From assembly GCF_964340395.1 (NCBI RefSeq), contig NC_135556.1, positions 2,299,001 through 2,363,000 of the forward strand: 64,000 bases of DNA, read 5' to 3'. The position numbers and the translations under genes are program-made. Origin of the DNA: Glandiceps talaboti. Lineage: Eukaryota; Hemichordata; Enteropneusta; Spengelidae. Within the stretch, counting starts at the first letter, position 1. Every line of letters begins with the position of its first letter. The notes under the pieces were generated by a model. The model searched no databases. It had not been told where the DNA came from and saw only the letters and a list, made by a program, of their open reading frames with translations. Below are positions 1 to 11,819 of the stretch, piece by piece.

Positions 1-472
1 CACAAAAACAATCACACAAGTGAGATGAGTGAAACACTACCTGTGATATGCAAAGAATATAGACTAGTATTTACAGTAAACAAATGACTGGTCAGATTAG
101 AGCATGTGAAACTTGTAAGAGAATGTATACCTATGACTGTACAAAAAGTGCATTGATTGTTATATTATATATTTACTTTAATTTTCTTGAAATAAATCTT
201 CAAAAATGAGAAAAGAAGACACTTGTGTTCTAAACATTCATTTTAATTTTTAATGGGGAGGGAGGGGGGCAGTGTGTATATATATTTATTTATGATGATT
301 GAGTATCTTATTATTTATTTGTTTGTATGTACTAGTAATATATATATTATGTGTGTGTGTGTGTGTGTGTGTGGTGAAATTGTAGGAATCAATATTTTAT
401 AGTAATTTCAAATTAGATTTACTACATATGTCATCTACTGGGATCTAGAAATTCTAAAATTTCCTACTACGA
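1..472. other. AT-rich intergenic DNA with a TG microsatellite
   Basis: I see no gene here. The stretch is AT-rich and holds a (TG)n microsatellite at about 349-373. Short open frames have no recognisable protein content. Confidence 0.6.
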
Positions 473-549
473 GAGGGGGGACACCCCCCTCTTGTACTCT
501 ACCCCCGCGCTTCGCTCTGCGAAGCGAGGCGCTGTGCTATGCACAGCGC
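473..549. repeat. three consecutive perfect hairpins
   Basis: Three perfect inverted repeats follow one another, each with a 3-nt loop: 473-480/484-491 (8-bp G/C stem, loop ACA), 508-515/519-526 (8-bp stem CGCTTCGC, loop TCT) and 529-537/541-549 (9-bp stem GCGCTGTGC, loop TAT). Both arms are read directly from the sequence. The block is GC-rich inside AT-rich DNA and is followed by a short repeat containing TTACCTATGTTCCCCAT (about 556-595). It may be the end of a transposable element or a cruciform-forming block. Function unknown. Confidence 0.8.
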
Positions 550-559
550 ATTCATGTTA

Positions 560-1260
560 CCTATGTTCCCCATGAATTTACCTATGTTCCCCATCCTTAA
601 ATAAAACACTGTGTACCATAGTGTACTATGGCCCAACTCCGAGAAGGGCCGGAGCATATATTTCCAGAGAGTGATTACAATGGAAAATCGAAAGCCCAGA
701 AAGATAACATTAAATCAATCTATAAAATATTGTTGCATATAAATGTTGTTGTAACATTTTGGAAGTACAAGGTGTATATGCGTATATGATTTGCGGAAGA
801 ATGACATGGACAGCATGCCTGTAAACATTGTATTGTAATGTATTTTGTGTACATCTGAAATACATGTAGTGTGTATGCAAATTGGTACTGGGATTTTGAC
901 GCTAATGTTGGGGAGAACGCATCCCAGGGAGTGCATCATAAAAAAGTTCCCGTTGGAAAAATCGTGGAATGATACGATCACAAATAGGGTGGGCGAGGCA
1001 CCCCAAACTTTCATTGACAACAGCAAATTATTCAATTGCCACCATGGCGACAACATTATCATTTTCTTTTCACCAAGTAGGAATTTTATTCACATTTTGC
1101 AACTGTGGCGAGCACTAGCCTAACTCTGGAGTTGTAGACATTGTACTGCAAAGAATTCCAGATTTTTGCATTTATCTGAAGAATGACTTGCCACCCATGT
1201 TCAGCAAAGGATTCAAAATGTACAAAGACAATTACCTAGACCTCCATTGATATTTTACAG
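560..1260. other. intergenic, no gene recognised
   Basis: Two overlapping short open frames on opposite strands (around 715-1123) show no family resemblance and no splice-site context that I can support. I call nothing coding here. Confidence 0.5.
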
Positions 1261-2330
1261 GTCACTACCAAGTTGAATGAATGTCAATGGCTGGAAAAAC
1301 ACAATGGCTTGACCTGTTCAAGCATGTCTGAGTTATGGCTTTGGACATGGAAAATTCGCAAACAAAATGGCTGCCAGGCAGCCATATTGGATCGTATCAA
1401 GACGAAAATGAATATGCACATGTATGTCATAGAACACTGTCCTAATACCAACTTTGAATGAGATCTGTTCAAGCATGTCTGAGTTATGGCTTTGGACATG
1501 GAAAATTCGCAAACAAAATGGCTGCCAGGCAGCCAAATTGGATCGTATCAAGACGAAAATGGATATGCACATGTATGTCATAGAACACTGTCCTAATACC
1601 AACTTTGAATGAGATCTGTTCAAGCATGTCTGAGTTATGGCTTTGGACATGGAAAATTCGCAAACAAAATGGCTGCCAGGCAGCCATTTTGGATCGTATC
1701 AAGACGAAAATGGATATGCACATGTATGTCATAGAACACTGTCCTAATACCAACTTTGAATGAGATCTGTTCAAGCATGTCTGAGTTATGGCTTTGGACA
1801 TGGAAAATTTGCTAATAAATGGATGCCAGGCGGCCATATTGGATCGTATCACGACAACAATGAATATGCACATGTTTGTCATAGAACACTGTCCTAATAC
1901 CAACTTTGAATGAGATCTGTTCAAGCATGTCTGAGTTATGGCTTTGGACATGAAAATTCACAAACAAAATGGCTGCTAGGCAGCCATATTGGATTGTATC
2001 ACGACAACAATGAATATGCACATGTATGTCATAGAACACTGTCCTAATACCACCTTTGAATGAGATCTGTTGAAGCATGCCTGAGTTATGGCTTTAGACA
2101 GGGAAAATTTGCAAACAAAATGGCTGCTACACGGCCATATTGGATCGTATCATGAAACAAATTGACATGCATATATATGCCATTGTATGTTCCCCCTGTA
2201 CCAAGTTTGAAAAAATCGGTCCAGGCATCTCCAAGAAACGGCTCTGGATGGACGGACGGACGGACGGACGGACAGACAGAACCCAATCCATAAGTCCCCG
2301 TCCCGGACTTCGTCCGGCGGGGACTAAAAA
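1260..2330 (+). mobile_element. tandem-repeat element with 3' hairpin (pearl/HINE-like)
   Basis: About six copies of a 150-151-bp unit run head to tail. The landmark AGCATGTCTGAG starts at 1321, 1472, 1623, 1774 and 1924, with a variant at 2074. After the array come a short unique tail, a (GGAC)n microsatellite (about 2248-2275) and a hairpin at 2293-2325 (AGTCCCCG...CGGGGACT, with an inner CCGGAC/GTCCGG stem and loop TTC), then AAAAA. The order of core tandem repeats, short microsatellite, terminal hairpin and A-rich end is known from pearl-like and Helentron-type non-autonomous elements (HINEs) of marine invertebrates. The class assignment is inferred from this layout. I found no 5' counterpart of the hairpin arm, so the left boundary is approximate. 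Confidence 0.6.
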
Positions 2331-2689
2331 GAAGATCAAGGTGGGGTATTTAAGTAATGCAAACTCACCAGAAAACATTTTTTTTTCTTGGCCTTAAAAA
2401 ACACCTACCGTGAGATCTATGCTACAACTTTCTATAAAAACTTCCCATTATTACATGTGTGGTTGGCCGTAGAGATCGCACCTGCTGGCAATCATGCTGG
2501 AGATTTTGCCGACATAACTTCATACGATCTCTTCACTATTTCAAAATTAAAATCTTGTGTTTACTTCATTATACTCCAGTGCCCAAGCAGCCAAGGAAGT
2601 TGCCGGTGAAATCATTTCTTTTCTCCAGCTAGTAAACCAGGTAAGCCAGTAAGCAAGCTCAGTGATGGAAAGAATGAACAACCCGCTAA

Positions 2690-3390
2690 TCTCAACAGGA
2701 CAACAGGCAACGTTTCAAATGTGGTGGCTTGAAAAGTTCAATTGTCACAGTCTGGAAAATCTAAAGATGTAAAATTTGTACGATGGCTTGAACAATTGGA
2801 GTGGATAAACATCCATACCAGTGAAGACAGCAAGTACCTAATAGATCATGAAGGCAGTATTTACTGTATGGTGTCGATATTGTACATTCTCTAAAGGGAA
2901 GTCTAATTTCGCTTTGGAATGGGGAAAATTGGACTCCATTTCACAATTCGGTTGTGAATTCAAAGACTGTGATTTAGCAAAACCAGCGGCGGCAAGTCCC
3001 TTGGTGAAAGCCCTTGGCATGGCAAGTACTTATAGAGTGATACAAAAATAGCAGAATTGAAAATAAAGATAAATATTGCCTATCTGATAGCCAAACAAGA
3101 ACTGCCATTTTTACTATTACCAAGTTAATGCTACTGCTCAGAAAAAATGGTATCGGTATTAAATCCAACCTATGAGAACACCTAAGAGAAATGCCCAGAG
3201 ATGATTGGAACAATTGCTGGACAAATTGGGCATGACTTGGCTGAAGATATAAGAAACAAAACTATATATAATTCTATTTTGATTGACGGTGACACTGATA
3301 GAATAATACAATATCACTTCACTGTATTAAAGTTGTTAAACTGTTACAATGCTTACCATGAAGTATGTAAACTTTCTGATGCATAATTAT
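2690..3390 (+). pseudogene. decayed hAT/ZNF862-like transposase fragment
   Basis: Conceptual translation in shifting plus-strand frames gives a series of blocks in the order expected for ZNF862/hAT-related proteins. About 2757-2880 carries a WLEQLEW...GSIYC segment that reads into a WCRYC block, resembling the TTF-type zinc finger. About 3051-3125 reads INIAYLIAKQELPF. About 3201-3386 reads NSILIDGDTDRIIQYHF, close to the (Y/F)SxLIDGxTD block of the family. Frameshifts (near 2870 and 3130) and a stop (near 3170) separate the blocks, so this is a broken copy. No downstream catalytic or dimerisation region was recognised. It is most likely a relic of a domesticated-type hAT gene or transposon. 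Confidence 0.55.
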
Positions 3391-3399
3391 AGGAATGTT

Positions 3400-4630
3400 A
3401 TGTGGATGGGTTTGAATTGCGTTTATTATTTTCCATGGTAACAGGTGTGCACATCCTGGGTATGTAGGGGATCACGAAAGCCGAGTGAAGTTGAGGATGG
3501 CAAGCTTTCCTGTGCTGAGAATAGGAGGCGAGCATTTAAACAACATTTTTGATAACTACAATGTAACTTTCACTGGGACTTGAAAAATCACAAATATTGA
3601 GCTAAACTTCTTGCATAAATCATGAAATTGCAAGACTTACACTTACGGAAGGCATTCAGTTTATATATGCAATTTACCTGATTTCATAAGAACAGAGATG
3701 TGGGACTTTCCTATATAATCAGCAGTAGTTATGGTATCATACTTTTGTTGTTGTGCTAATAATGTTTATACACAGTATTTTATAATTTAATGACAATAGT
3801 GTCTTAATCATCCTCTAACAAAGATATTTGGTGTAAGTTCTGAAGCACCCTAAATTTACACCTCAAAGGTGAAGGAATATCAAAGTCTATATAAACTGTC
3901 ATTTAACTGTTCTATTATCTATTATCATGTATTTTATCATTCCCTAGATTTAAGCAAAGAGTTTTATATATGACGACAATTATGTTTTCTGCTTGTTGCA
4001 AATCAAACTATAGGCAGTGCAATTGTCTTGTTTGTCATATGGCAACCACGGAACAAGGATGTTAGACTTTGCTAAATTCTTGGTAGTTGTCAAGGTAACA
4101 TATTTTGGAGGTAATAGTGATTTCTGTGTGCAGATTAACATTTATTACCAACAAAATATGTACACATTTGATGTAAACAAATAAAATCATATATAAACCA
4201 ATAACGAAACATACTATTTAGTATTGATTAATGTTTGCCCGAGTCCTCAATATCATGTTAGAAAAAGTGTGTTAACTTTCTTGTACCAGTTTTCAGGTCT
4301 GTCATCACATATTTACTTTTTTGTGAGACTCTTAACAAAGAGTTTGATAGATGGAAACCTTACATTATTTTCAGCTTAAAGCTGTCCTGCAAAACATGAT
4401 GCAAATCTCCAGGTTTCCATTGCTGAACTATACAGGAAGATGACAGGTGATTTTGGCTCAAAATATGGACATTGTCATGGTAACATTCATATTTTTTGGA
4501 AGAATGGTTCTTGTATGCCGGCTGATACCTGTCACCACAAAATGTATAAATGTTCAACCTAAACATGATATACAAACCAAACACATAGTACCTGTGTGTC
4601 ATTCAAACAAATGTTGGTAGTAGATAAAAT
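3400..4630. other. AT-rich non-coding DNA with a diverged duplication
   Basis: No gene recognised. Segments around 3955-4200 and 4335-4580 look like diverged copies of one another. Both start near (C/G)AAAGAGTTT and later carry a GTCA(A/T)GGTAACA block and an ACCAACAAAATGTA-like block about 375 bp apart. An unbroken C-rich run lies at about 4632-4660. Confidence 0.4.
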
Positions 4631-4886
4631 GACCCCCCCCCCCCCCCCACCCCCACCCCCAGTTAAAAATCATGCCGGGCCTCTTAATACCAATACGTTG
4701 AGATCTATGACTGAGCTAGTTGTTGTCTACTATGAAAATTAGCGTAGTCACAGATCGGCCTCATGGACAAGCTAGCTCAAGGACCCTCGATCGTGAACTT
4801 ACCCAATCCATCACTGGGCCAAACTATCTCACAGAACCACGTGTAAATCCCGATGTGCGGTCAAAACAACGTGTGCATAAACTTAC

Positions 4887-5050
4887 CAGTCGATCAGGAA
4901 TTTTGCAACGTCTCGATTAGTTTTTAAGGAGCAGTCTCTACCGATTGCTTTCCATCGGTGAATCTCCCCCGAACATTAATTTTCCCCTCGTTTTCCCGTA
5001 TCCGGGCAAGTTTTTGCGCAGATGGCGATAGCCTTGGCCGCGGCATCCCT
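4887..5050 (-). pseudogene. exon-like segment, degenerate copy of the 5649-5848 exon
   Basis: The minus strand reads SGEIHRWKAIGRDCSLKTNR followed by DVAKFLIDW and a consensus splice donor (GTAAG, 4882-4886). This matches the exon-like segment at 5649-5848 (EIHRWEKVRLDNSLFSHREV, AKFLLDW, GTAAGT) in the same frame, up to and including the donor. A TAA stop interrupts the frame just upstream of the EIHRW block, so this copy is probably non-functional or belongs to a differently spliced first exon. The protein family is not recognised. Confidence 0.45.
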
Positions 5051-5059
5051 GATCGTAAA

Positions 5060-5640
5060 CACTGGCGCGATAAATAAGACGTGTGGTCTAACTAACTGTT
5101 TACAACTTTGGCGCAGGCGCAGTCTCCTTTGACATGTCACTGACCTCAAACATCCACCTGTATTCCTGCTTTACGTTTAAGTTAAAACGTTTTCATTTGA
5201 AACCTTCTCTTTAAACATTTTATAAATGTGTGGAAGATATGATCACTAGGCAGAGGATCCTAATAAACGACGATTTATAAGTATGTTCTACATGAATCAG
5301 TGTGTGGCACCCCCGTACCTTCATTCTCGAATAGAAAGCGCCAACTAACTAGCCGGAGCCTAGTATTGTACATGATCGCATGAGTATTGTCATTCGTTCA
5401 GTGGCCTTATGGATGACCGTTGAGTATTTTCCAAGTTGGGAGCCAAGATAAAATTGTGTTATAAATATAAATTAATATAAAGGCCAAAGGCTCATCCATA
5501 TGGACACTTTCCGACAGAAGACGTCGACAGATTAGACAATCAATCATGTTTATATTTTGATCAGAAATGTGGCCGTGGTAATCTCCACAATACGAACTGC
5601 ACAAAGAAACACAAACATCAAGGGGGGGGGGGGGGGTTCA
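5060..5640. other. intergenic, poly-G run
   Basis: No gene recognised. The only notable item is a G homopolymer of about 16 bases at 5621-5637, just before the splice donor of the exon-like segment. Confidence 0.4.
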
Positions 5641-5648
5641 ATACTTAC

Positions 5649-5848
5649 CAATCGAGTAAGAACTTAGCAACTTCACGGTGCGAAAAGAGGGAATTGTCGA
5701 GTCTTACTTTCTCCCATCGATGTATTTCTGAAAATATGTTGATTTTGCCAGCGTTCCTTTGAGTTCTTTTGACGTCAGTCGATATTTGAGCTTTAGATAG
5801 TTTAACCACAGTCGCGGCCACAGTCCCTCTGGACTGTGGTGTAGTCAT
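5649..5848 (-). CDS. putative first coding exon, unknown protein
   Basis: An open minus-strand frame starts with MTTPQSRGTV (ATG 5848-5846; another in-frame Met lies three codons upstream). It runs 67 residues to ...HREVAKFLLDW and ends at a consensus donor, G|GTAAGT (5643-5648). The C-terminal third is shared with a second copy at 4887-5050, which argues that it is real coding sequence. The encoded module is basic, with an EIHRW then VAKFLLD helix-like pattern. I do not recognise the family and found no downstream exon in the window. It may be an orphaned or duplicated exon. Confidence 0.4.
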
Positions 5849-5859
5849 ATTGTACATGT

Positions 5860-6575
5860 ATACACTGTGTAGTCTAGTTCACATTGGTGTCACGTGGTAA
5901 ACTCAGCATAAACATCCGTTTGTCGGGGGGTACATACCATCAACACTGTACCAATACACAGTCGAATACAAAGTACCTAGCCCATTTCATTCACGCCGTT
6001 TTTAAAAACGTAACGAATTGTCGGCATAAAACTAATTTTTAAAAGGGGGCATACCACTTTCAACCCTATTCCTCACAAGCTATCAGTCAGTACAAAACAC
6101 AGTCAGGCCTAGTCAGGCCAGGTTAGGTAGAAAGACTTAATATTTTTTGAGATTCACATTCACATTCGGATCCAAAGATCCGTCATCTGGTTTATTTGCA
6201 ATATATATTGGTTTTTATGCTAATTCAACAATGTAAGTACTCGAATATGTTCACATTCTGCTGAATACATCTATGATAAATAACTGCTCAAATTATATCT
6301 CTCTTGACAATCATCAATTTATCAACATATCAAACATGTGCATCTGGATGATGAACTTGGACTAAGATCCAAAGACACTTTGTTCTTGTATGAGCAATTG
6401 TCACTTTATTTAGCCAAGCCAAATTCGTACACTCTTGTCCTAAACATATTGCAATGGTATATTTTAGTTGTGCAAATCGTGCTAGCGCTGTGTTATCAAT
6501 AAATACTGAAACTGCATGAAATGCGACTAGTTTTCCATATGAGTGTCTGCCAGCTTTTTTGTTTTTACATGTGCA
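5860..6575. other. intergenic, no gene recognised
   Basis: This is AT-rich sequence without a supportable open frame, upstream (5') of the putative minus-strand exon at 5649-5848. A promoter for that exon could lie here but no clear motif was found. Confidence 0.4.
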
Positions 6576-6582
6576 ACATTAT

Positions 6583-7350
6583 AAACTATTGAAGACAGAT
6601 GAGGACAGCAACCTGCGACCTGCGTGTTGCACAACTGCGACCTGCACCTGCCAGTTGCAAAACTGCAACTTAATTGTTCTATTTTACTTTAGGATAGTTT
6701 GGGGTTATTTTAGGGACGCCTCAAGATACAGCACGTCAGGTAGCATATTCCCTGCAAATCCAGCTAACGGTTCCCATATAATTATAACGGTGGCGTGCAT
6801 ACTATGAATTGCCACTGAAAAGCAAGATGGCTGCTGTGCCATGCCAAGGCTGTGTGCATCATTCAACTCAGTGCATTGGCGAATGTAACTTTGAGTTTAT
6901 TACGCATAACATAGTCATTTTATTATTTATTTTCGACAACAACACTTGCAAGAGCGAAACATACATGGGTACTGTATACTGGTAAGATTAATTATTCCAC
7001 AGAATGTGCATTGACCCAACGCTAGGTCACACTCACAGGTCACAGATCACTTCGAGAGTATGAACAGTGCGGTAAACAGCTAGCTCATTGGGTTGTATAA
7101 AGACAACTTTTCTTGACTCCTTCGTGTCTGGACGAAACTGCATGGTATATTCCAATTGGTGCAATCGCCCTTGTCGACAATAAATACCCTAATCTCTAGT
7201 ATAATGAGAAAATGAGAAAGCGAGGCTAACAAGTCGCAGGAGGCAGTTTTAAATTTCCAACTCGCATGTCGCAGATCGCAGTTTTCCAACTCACAGGTCG
7301 CAGTTGTGCTACTCGCAGGTCACAGATCGCTGTCCTCACCGGTCTTCCAT
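6583..7350. repeat. inverted-repeat (foldback) element
   Basis: The reverse complement of about 7265-7350 aligns with about 6583-6668 at roughly 80 percent identity. Shared blocks in order are GAAGAC, TGAGGACAGC, ACCTGCG, GCACAACTGCGACCTG and AGTTG(C/G)AAAACTGC. The arms flank about 600 bp of unrecognised sequence. The layout fits a foldback or MITE-like DNA element. No target-site duplication was identified. Confidence 0.55.
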
Positions 7351-7359
7351 AATAAACAC

Positions 7360-9060
7360 TGCAGATTGAACATTCCCCATTTTGTTTCTTTTAACTCATA
7401 TACACCTTCATGGGACAATCATTTCTCACGTTCCTGCAAGCTGAGAGTGTGGAACAGCAGGCTTGAGGTCAAATTGATCTCACACTCTGTATCAATGCGA
7501 GAGTTAAATTTTGTTTTATAAACCTATTGCAGATTGGTTTATTACATTCCGTAGTCAGCAGGCATAGGTAGTGGTTGACGAATAGAATAACATGTAATGT
7601 AGAACCGGAACTACGTACATTCCAGCAGACGATAACAAATTAAAGTGAATGGGTTAGTGATGTTGAAATGTACGCCGTGCCGAAAATGATAAATATTGGC
7701 AACGCATTTAGGTAGGATTCTCATGTTTTTTGTTATGATCGGAGAATTTAAACCCCTTGGAACATATCGATTGTTCACACTTAGAGACAATGCTTCAGGT
7801 GAAAATTAACTTGCGTTCAAACCAGCTCACAACAGATGTAGAGCCACCATGAGTATGGGTATCGGTATGGTACCCATGAGTACGTAGTGCAACCAGAGAA
7901 ATGCCTGGGAGAAAAACCAAAGACTACAAGTCGTCAGAGCCGTTTTGCTGCTTTATCCCTCGGTGACCTCATAAATGGAATGTAAACTTGATATGTTAAG
8001 TGCATGTATATATTAGTAGTTAGTTGTAAACATTCATGCATTGGGTTATTAAAGTCATGATGTTTGAAAGTGAACCATGGCGTAGTGTACGTGTGCCTCT
8101 CGAGCTCAACAACAATAGAATTTTCGGTCATGTATATAGATTGCAAGAAATTAATCTAATGTTTACAAATTTAGCTTCTCTAGTACTACAAATAGTCACT
8201 GTACTGTGGTATACAGGTCAACGAAGCCTTGATTTCAATATTACGATGTCTGGAATTAGTTGTTATGAATGAATTAAAGGAACTACGTTTTTGTGGAGTT
8301 ACACAAAACATACACACAAAGTAAAAACGTCCTTGTGTTGTTATTTAAATCAAATAATAAAAAACTTGGTTTTCACTTATTTTCCTACCAGAATAAAGGA
8401 ACATGAGAAAAAGAATCCCACACATATGGGCAGAGATGGAATATCTCACACGGCAAAATATCAAGGAGTGTAAGTAATATACACACACAAACTTTTCACT
8501 GTAACTCAACAGTGGAAACATCGATCGATATTCTTTTAACTGGAAATTGATACAATGTTAAGACATGCTGGGTTGTCGTCTCTAAAAATAACGGTGCCAA
8601 AAATGTAAAATGCAGCGCAGACATAAATAAAGGTCCAGTTTAGGCATCTCCTTGATTCATAAACATTACTACACTGGCACAATAATATGGGGCCTGTTGA
8701 CATACATGTATATCTCGTGCGCAAGTATGAACAAAATTGTTGTAAACCAGACAGTAATATACTGCCTTATGAATATTCATTAGTCGTTTGCCAAATTTGA
8801 CCCTGTTGTTGACCTTTCATGCACAGTCAGCGCTTCGCTGAATAGGAAGCAAATAGGTACTGGTTTGTCCCCCAGTGAAAAGTGCCTGTGCAGTTGGCAA
8901 AACATTGTTACTCTTGTTTTAATGCACCCAGTACGTACAAGAACGAGTATGAAATCTATGTGAAAAATGCAATTCCCAGAATAATTGTGTGGTGATTTTG
9001 AAAAGAAGATAACTGATGGCGAATTGCCAACTATCAAAAATCTACACCAAATATAATGAC
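7360..9060. other. intergenic, no gene recognised
   Basis: Several short frames of 60-85 codons occur on both strands, but none shows a family signature or convincing splice sites. I leave the stretch unannotated. Confidence 0.4.
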
Positions 9061-9114
9061 GGCTTCACATAGTTGGATCAGAATGTGAATTTAAAAATAT
9101 TCAGTCAATACCTG

Positions 9115-9660
9115 ACCTGGCCTGGCCTGGCCTGGCCTGTACCTGACCTGTACCTGTGTTTTTTACCGACCGTTTCTAAACCGTTTTGTTGTAATTACAG
9201 GATGTTATGTAATCCTTGTGTCTGTCTGTCTGGCTGTCTGGCTGTCTGTGTGTATTCTTCCTTGTCTGTCTGTGTGTGTATGTATGTATGTATGTATGTA
9301 TGTATGTATGTATGTATGTATGTACGTATGTACGCACGCACGCACGCACATACGTATGTACATACGTAGGTAGGTAGGTAGGTATGTATGTATGTATGTA
9401 TGTATGTATGTATGTATGTATGTATGTATGTATGTATGTATGTATGTGTATCTGTCTGTCTGTCTGTCTGTGGACATGATATCTCAAAAACTGCTTCATC
9501 GATTGTAATGAAACTTGCTACAAGTCTTCCATATGCTAATGGTAAGAACTGATTACATTTTAATAAACACCCAATTAAAATATTAATATATATGGACATA
9601 CATGTAAACTTATAATATTTTTTTTTATTACCCACAGACACAGTGAGGTAGTGTGGGTAA
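9115..9660 (-). repeat. microsatellite cluster with repeat-family body
   Basis: The cluster has a CCTGG run (about 9117-9140), TCTG repeats (about 9220-9275), a long TGTA/CGTA tract (about 9276-9447) and a TCTG tract (to about 9471). On the minus strand the tract follows a block at 9480-9560 (TAATCAGTTCTTACCATTAG... then GCAAGTTTCATTACAATCGA) that is homologous to 43776-43860, where it is likewise followed by a microsatellite. These look like two copies of one dispersed element whose 3' side is a simple repeat. Confidence 0.55.
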
Positions 9661-10139
9661 AAATCGGTAAATGTTAGTTAAGATGTGGAGATTGTAGTTT
9701 AATTTTGTTTACTGATATCTATTTCAACTATCAGCGAAGCATTTTTTGCCAAGTTTCAGTTACCTGTTGACTGTGCTCGTCATAGTCTGAATGCTTAAAG
9801 AATTCACTATGACGTCACAAAATGGTGTGGTCTAGGTTCATGGACCAGACATATTCGAAAACTCTCGAAGTAAATTCGACGAGAACTGACTGATAAAAGA
9901 TCATTTTAAGGTGTTTGGGGAGCTCTCGTAGGCAGAGCCCCCAACAGCGAGAGTCTGGGTAACCGAGACGAGACTATTAAAACGAACTGGATATTAAATA
10001 CAAGTAGTCATACGTCACGTCCGGTCTGCGCATGCATCTGTCACTTCGAAATACATATTGAAACATCAAAGTTTGATTTACTATGTCTTCCTGTGCGTAC
10101 AATAACATTTTTTTAAACTTTATTTTTAACTTTTAATCT
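9660..10139. other. intergenic, no gene recognised
   Basis: No open frame or repeat that I can support. Confidence 0.35.
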
Positions 10140-10650
10140 ATAATACTAAGCGGGGGTATTCTCCGATTCGGTTGAATGGATTAGAAAAAGATTAGCGGAG
10201 TTTAATATGCTCACAGTCACACATAGTTCTGCATGAAATTTGTGAGATTCATTGCTGGAGATGATGCCTGTCGAGCGCAACTCATACCAAGTGATTTGGA
10301 TTTGTCTATATTCGAGCAGTGGTTATTGCAAATATACACTACTAAGCGGGAGCTTTGTCCCGGGGATATTTGCCGATTCGGCAATATTAGCGGAGGTATA
10401 TTCGCGTGCACAGTTCTACATGAAATTTATGGGAGTCGTTGCTGTTGATGGTGCACTACCCATATGAAGTTGTTTGAGTTGTGGCTATGCCATATGCCAT
10501 ATTTATAAATACTATAACTAAACGGGAGTTTTGCTCGAGAGTATTTTCTTATTCTGCAGAATGGGTTAGAAAAATATCAGCGCAGTTGTGTTAACAAAAC
10601 AGTTGTACAAGAAATGTGTGGGATTCATCACTGTCAATAATATGGCTGTC
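10140..10650. repeat. three diverged copies of a ~190-bp unit
   Basis: Blocks starting near 10145, 10340 and 10520 share CTA(A)TACTAAGCGGG(G/A)G, then ATT(C/T)(T/G)CCGATTCGG-like, then TTAGCGGAG, then CATGAAATTTGTG(A/G)GATTCATTGCTG-like segments in the same order. They are read by eye and substantially diverged. The overlapping short open frames here are not convincing genes. Confidence 0.5.
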
Positions 10651-10659
10651 GACACTAAA

Positions 10660-11055
10660 CAAACTATAGATACCCGTACCTTATGCAAATTTAAAGCACA
10701 GGTTATTTTCAAGAGAGTTACTTGGTATTAATGTTTGGCATTATTTATGCAAGTAGGAAAACATAGTAACATTATTTAATTTATTAAAAATCAAATACTT
10801 ATTTCGCATCCATGTGGCCACTAAGATACGCATACTCTGTAGCCTTTTATACCTAACAATGTATCACCGTGTATTAATTTTGTCAGGCTCGCCTTTGCAT
10901 CTCCCCTATAAGGTCTACCCAGTCCGTAACGTTGAGGGCGCCTGGCAACAGCGACGTAATACAACTTGAAGTATACGTACATAAAGTAGTCGAATAGTCC
11001 TAGACCGTGATATACTCTTTAATTATCAAATGCAAATTAATGGATTATCTATCAG
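10660..11055. other. intergenic, no gene recognised
   Basis: Nothing recognisable. Confidence 0.35.
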
Positions 11056-11376
11056 AGATTATGGGGAGGAGGGTTATGGGGAGGGGGATTATGGGGAGGA
11101 GGAGTATGGGGAGGGGGATTATGGGGAGGGGGTTACGGGGGAGGGGGATTATGGGGCGGGGGATTATGTGGAGGGGGATTATGTGGAGGGGGATTACGGG
11201 GAGGGGGATTACGGGGAGGGGGATTATGGGGAGGGGGTTACGGGGAGGGGGATTACGGGGAGGGGGATTATGGGGAGGGGGATTATGGGGAGGAGGATTA
11301 TGGGGAGGGGGATTAAGGGGAGGGGGATTACGGGGAGGGGGATTACGGGGAGGGGGATTACGGGGGAGGGGAAGTG
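11056..11376 (+). repeat. 15-bp G-rich minisatellite
   Basis: About 21 copies of a 15-bp unit of the form GGGATTATGGGGAGG run head to tail, with T/C variation (TTATGG or TTACGG). Because 15 is a multiple of 3, two plus-strand frames stay open and would encode GDYGE or GRGIM repeats. Each unit carries two runs of four or more G, so the plus strand can form many G-quadruplexes. No sign that it is translated. Confidence 0.85.
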
Positions 11377-11379
11377 AGC

Positions 11380-11818
11380 AAAATTACATCAGTAATTGTA
11401 GTAGATACTGTAAACGATGAAACTATTTTTATCTACAATCTTTGTATCTGTATTTATTTATAATATATTGTGACAAATAACAGAAGAGATTATATATCTC
11501 CATAATAACACATGGACATTTCTCAGAGCCCCCCCCCCCCCCATATTGAAAACCCGTCCCCTACCCCAAGTTAAACCAAATCACTGCATTATATCTCAGA
11601 AAAAAAATATGGAATGCCTAAACTATGGTATATTCAAGTATTACTTAAATATAACAGTACGCATGCGTATTGGGTTAATACATAATGCCATAAAATAAAT
11701 ATAGATGGTCGTTTTTCACTAATGGTAATATTTAACTAGGTACACTACATTGTTTCCATTTCTCAAATTACAAATTCAGCTATCTAATAATCGCTCATCT
11801 CAAAACTACATATCATGT
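11380..11818. other. intergenic with poly-C run
   Basis: No gene recognised. A C homopolymer lies at about 11529-11542. Confidence 0.35.
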
Positions 11819-11819
11819 G

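Noticed and set aside
7080-8724. Several 60-78-codon frames
   Set aside because: Length expected by chance in AT-rich DNA; no motifs.
9176-9641. HTYIHTYI / MYVCMYVC frames
   Set aside because: Translations of the TGTA microsatellite. The same applies at 27894-28129 and 37789-38135.
11007-11420. Glycine-rich protein frames (GRGIMG, GDYGE)
   Set aside because: Minisatellite artefact. Two frames open at once and no flanking gene structure.
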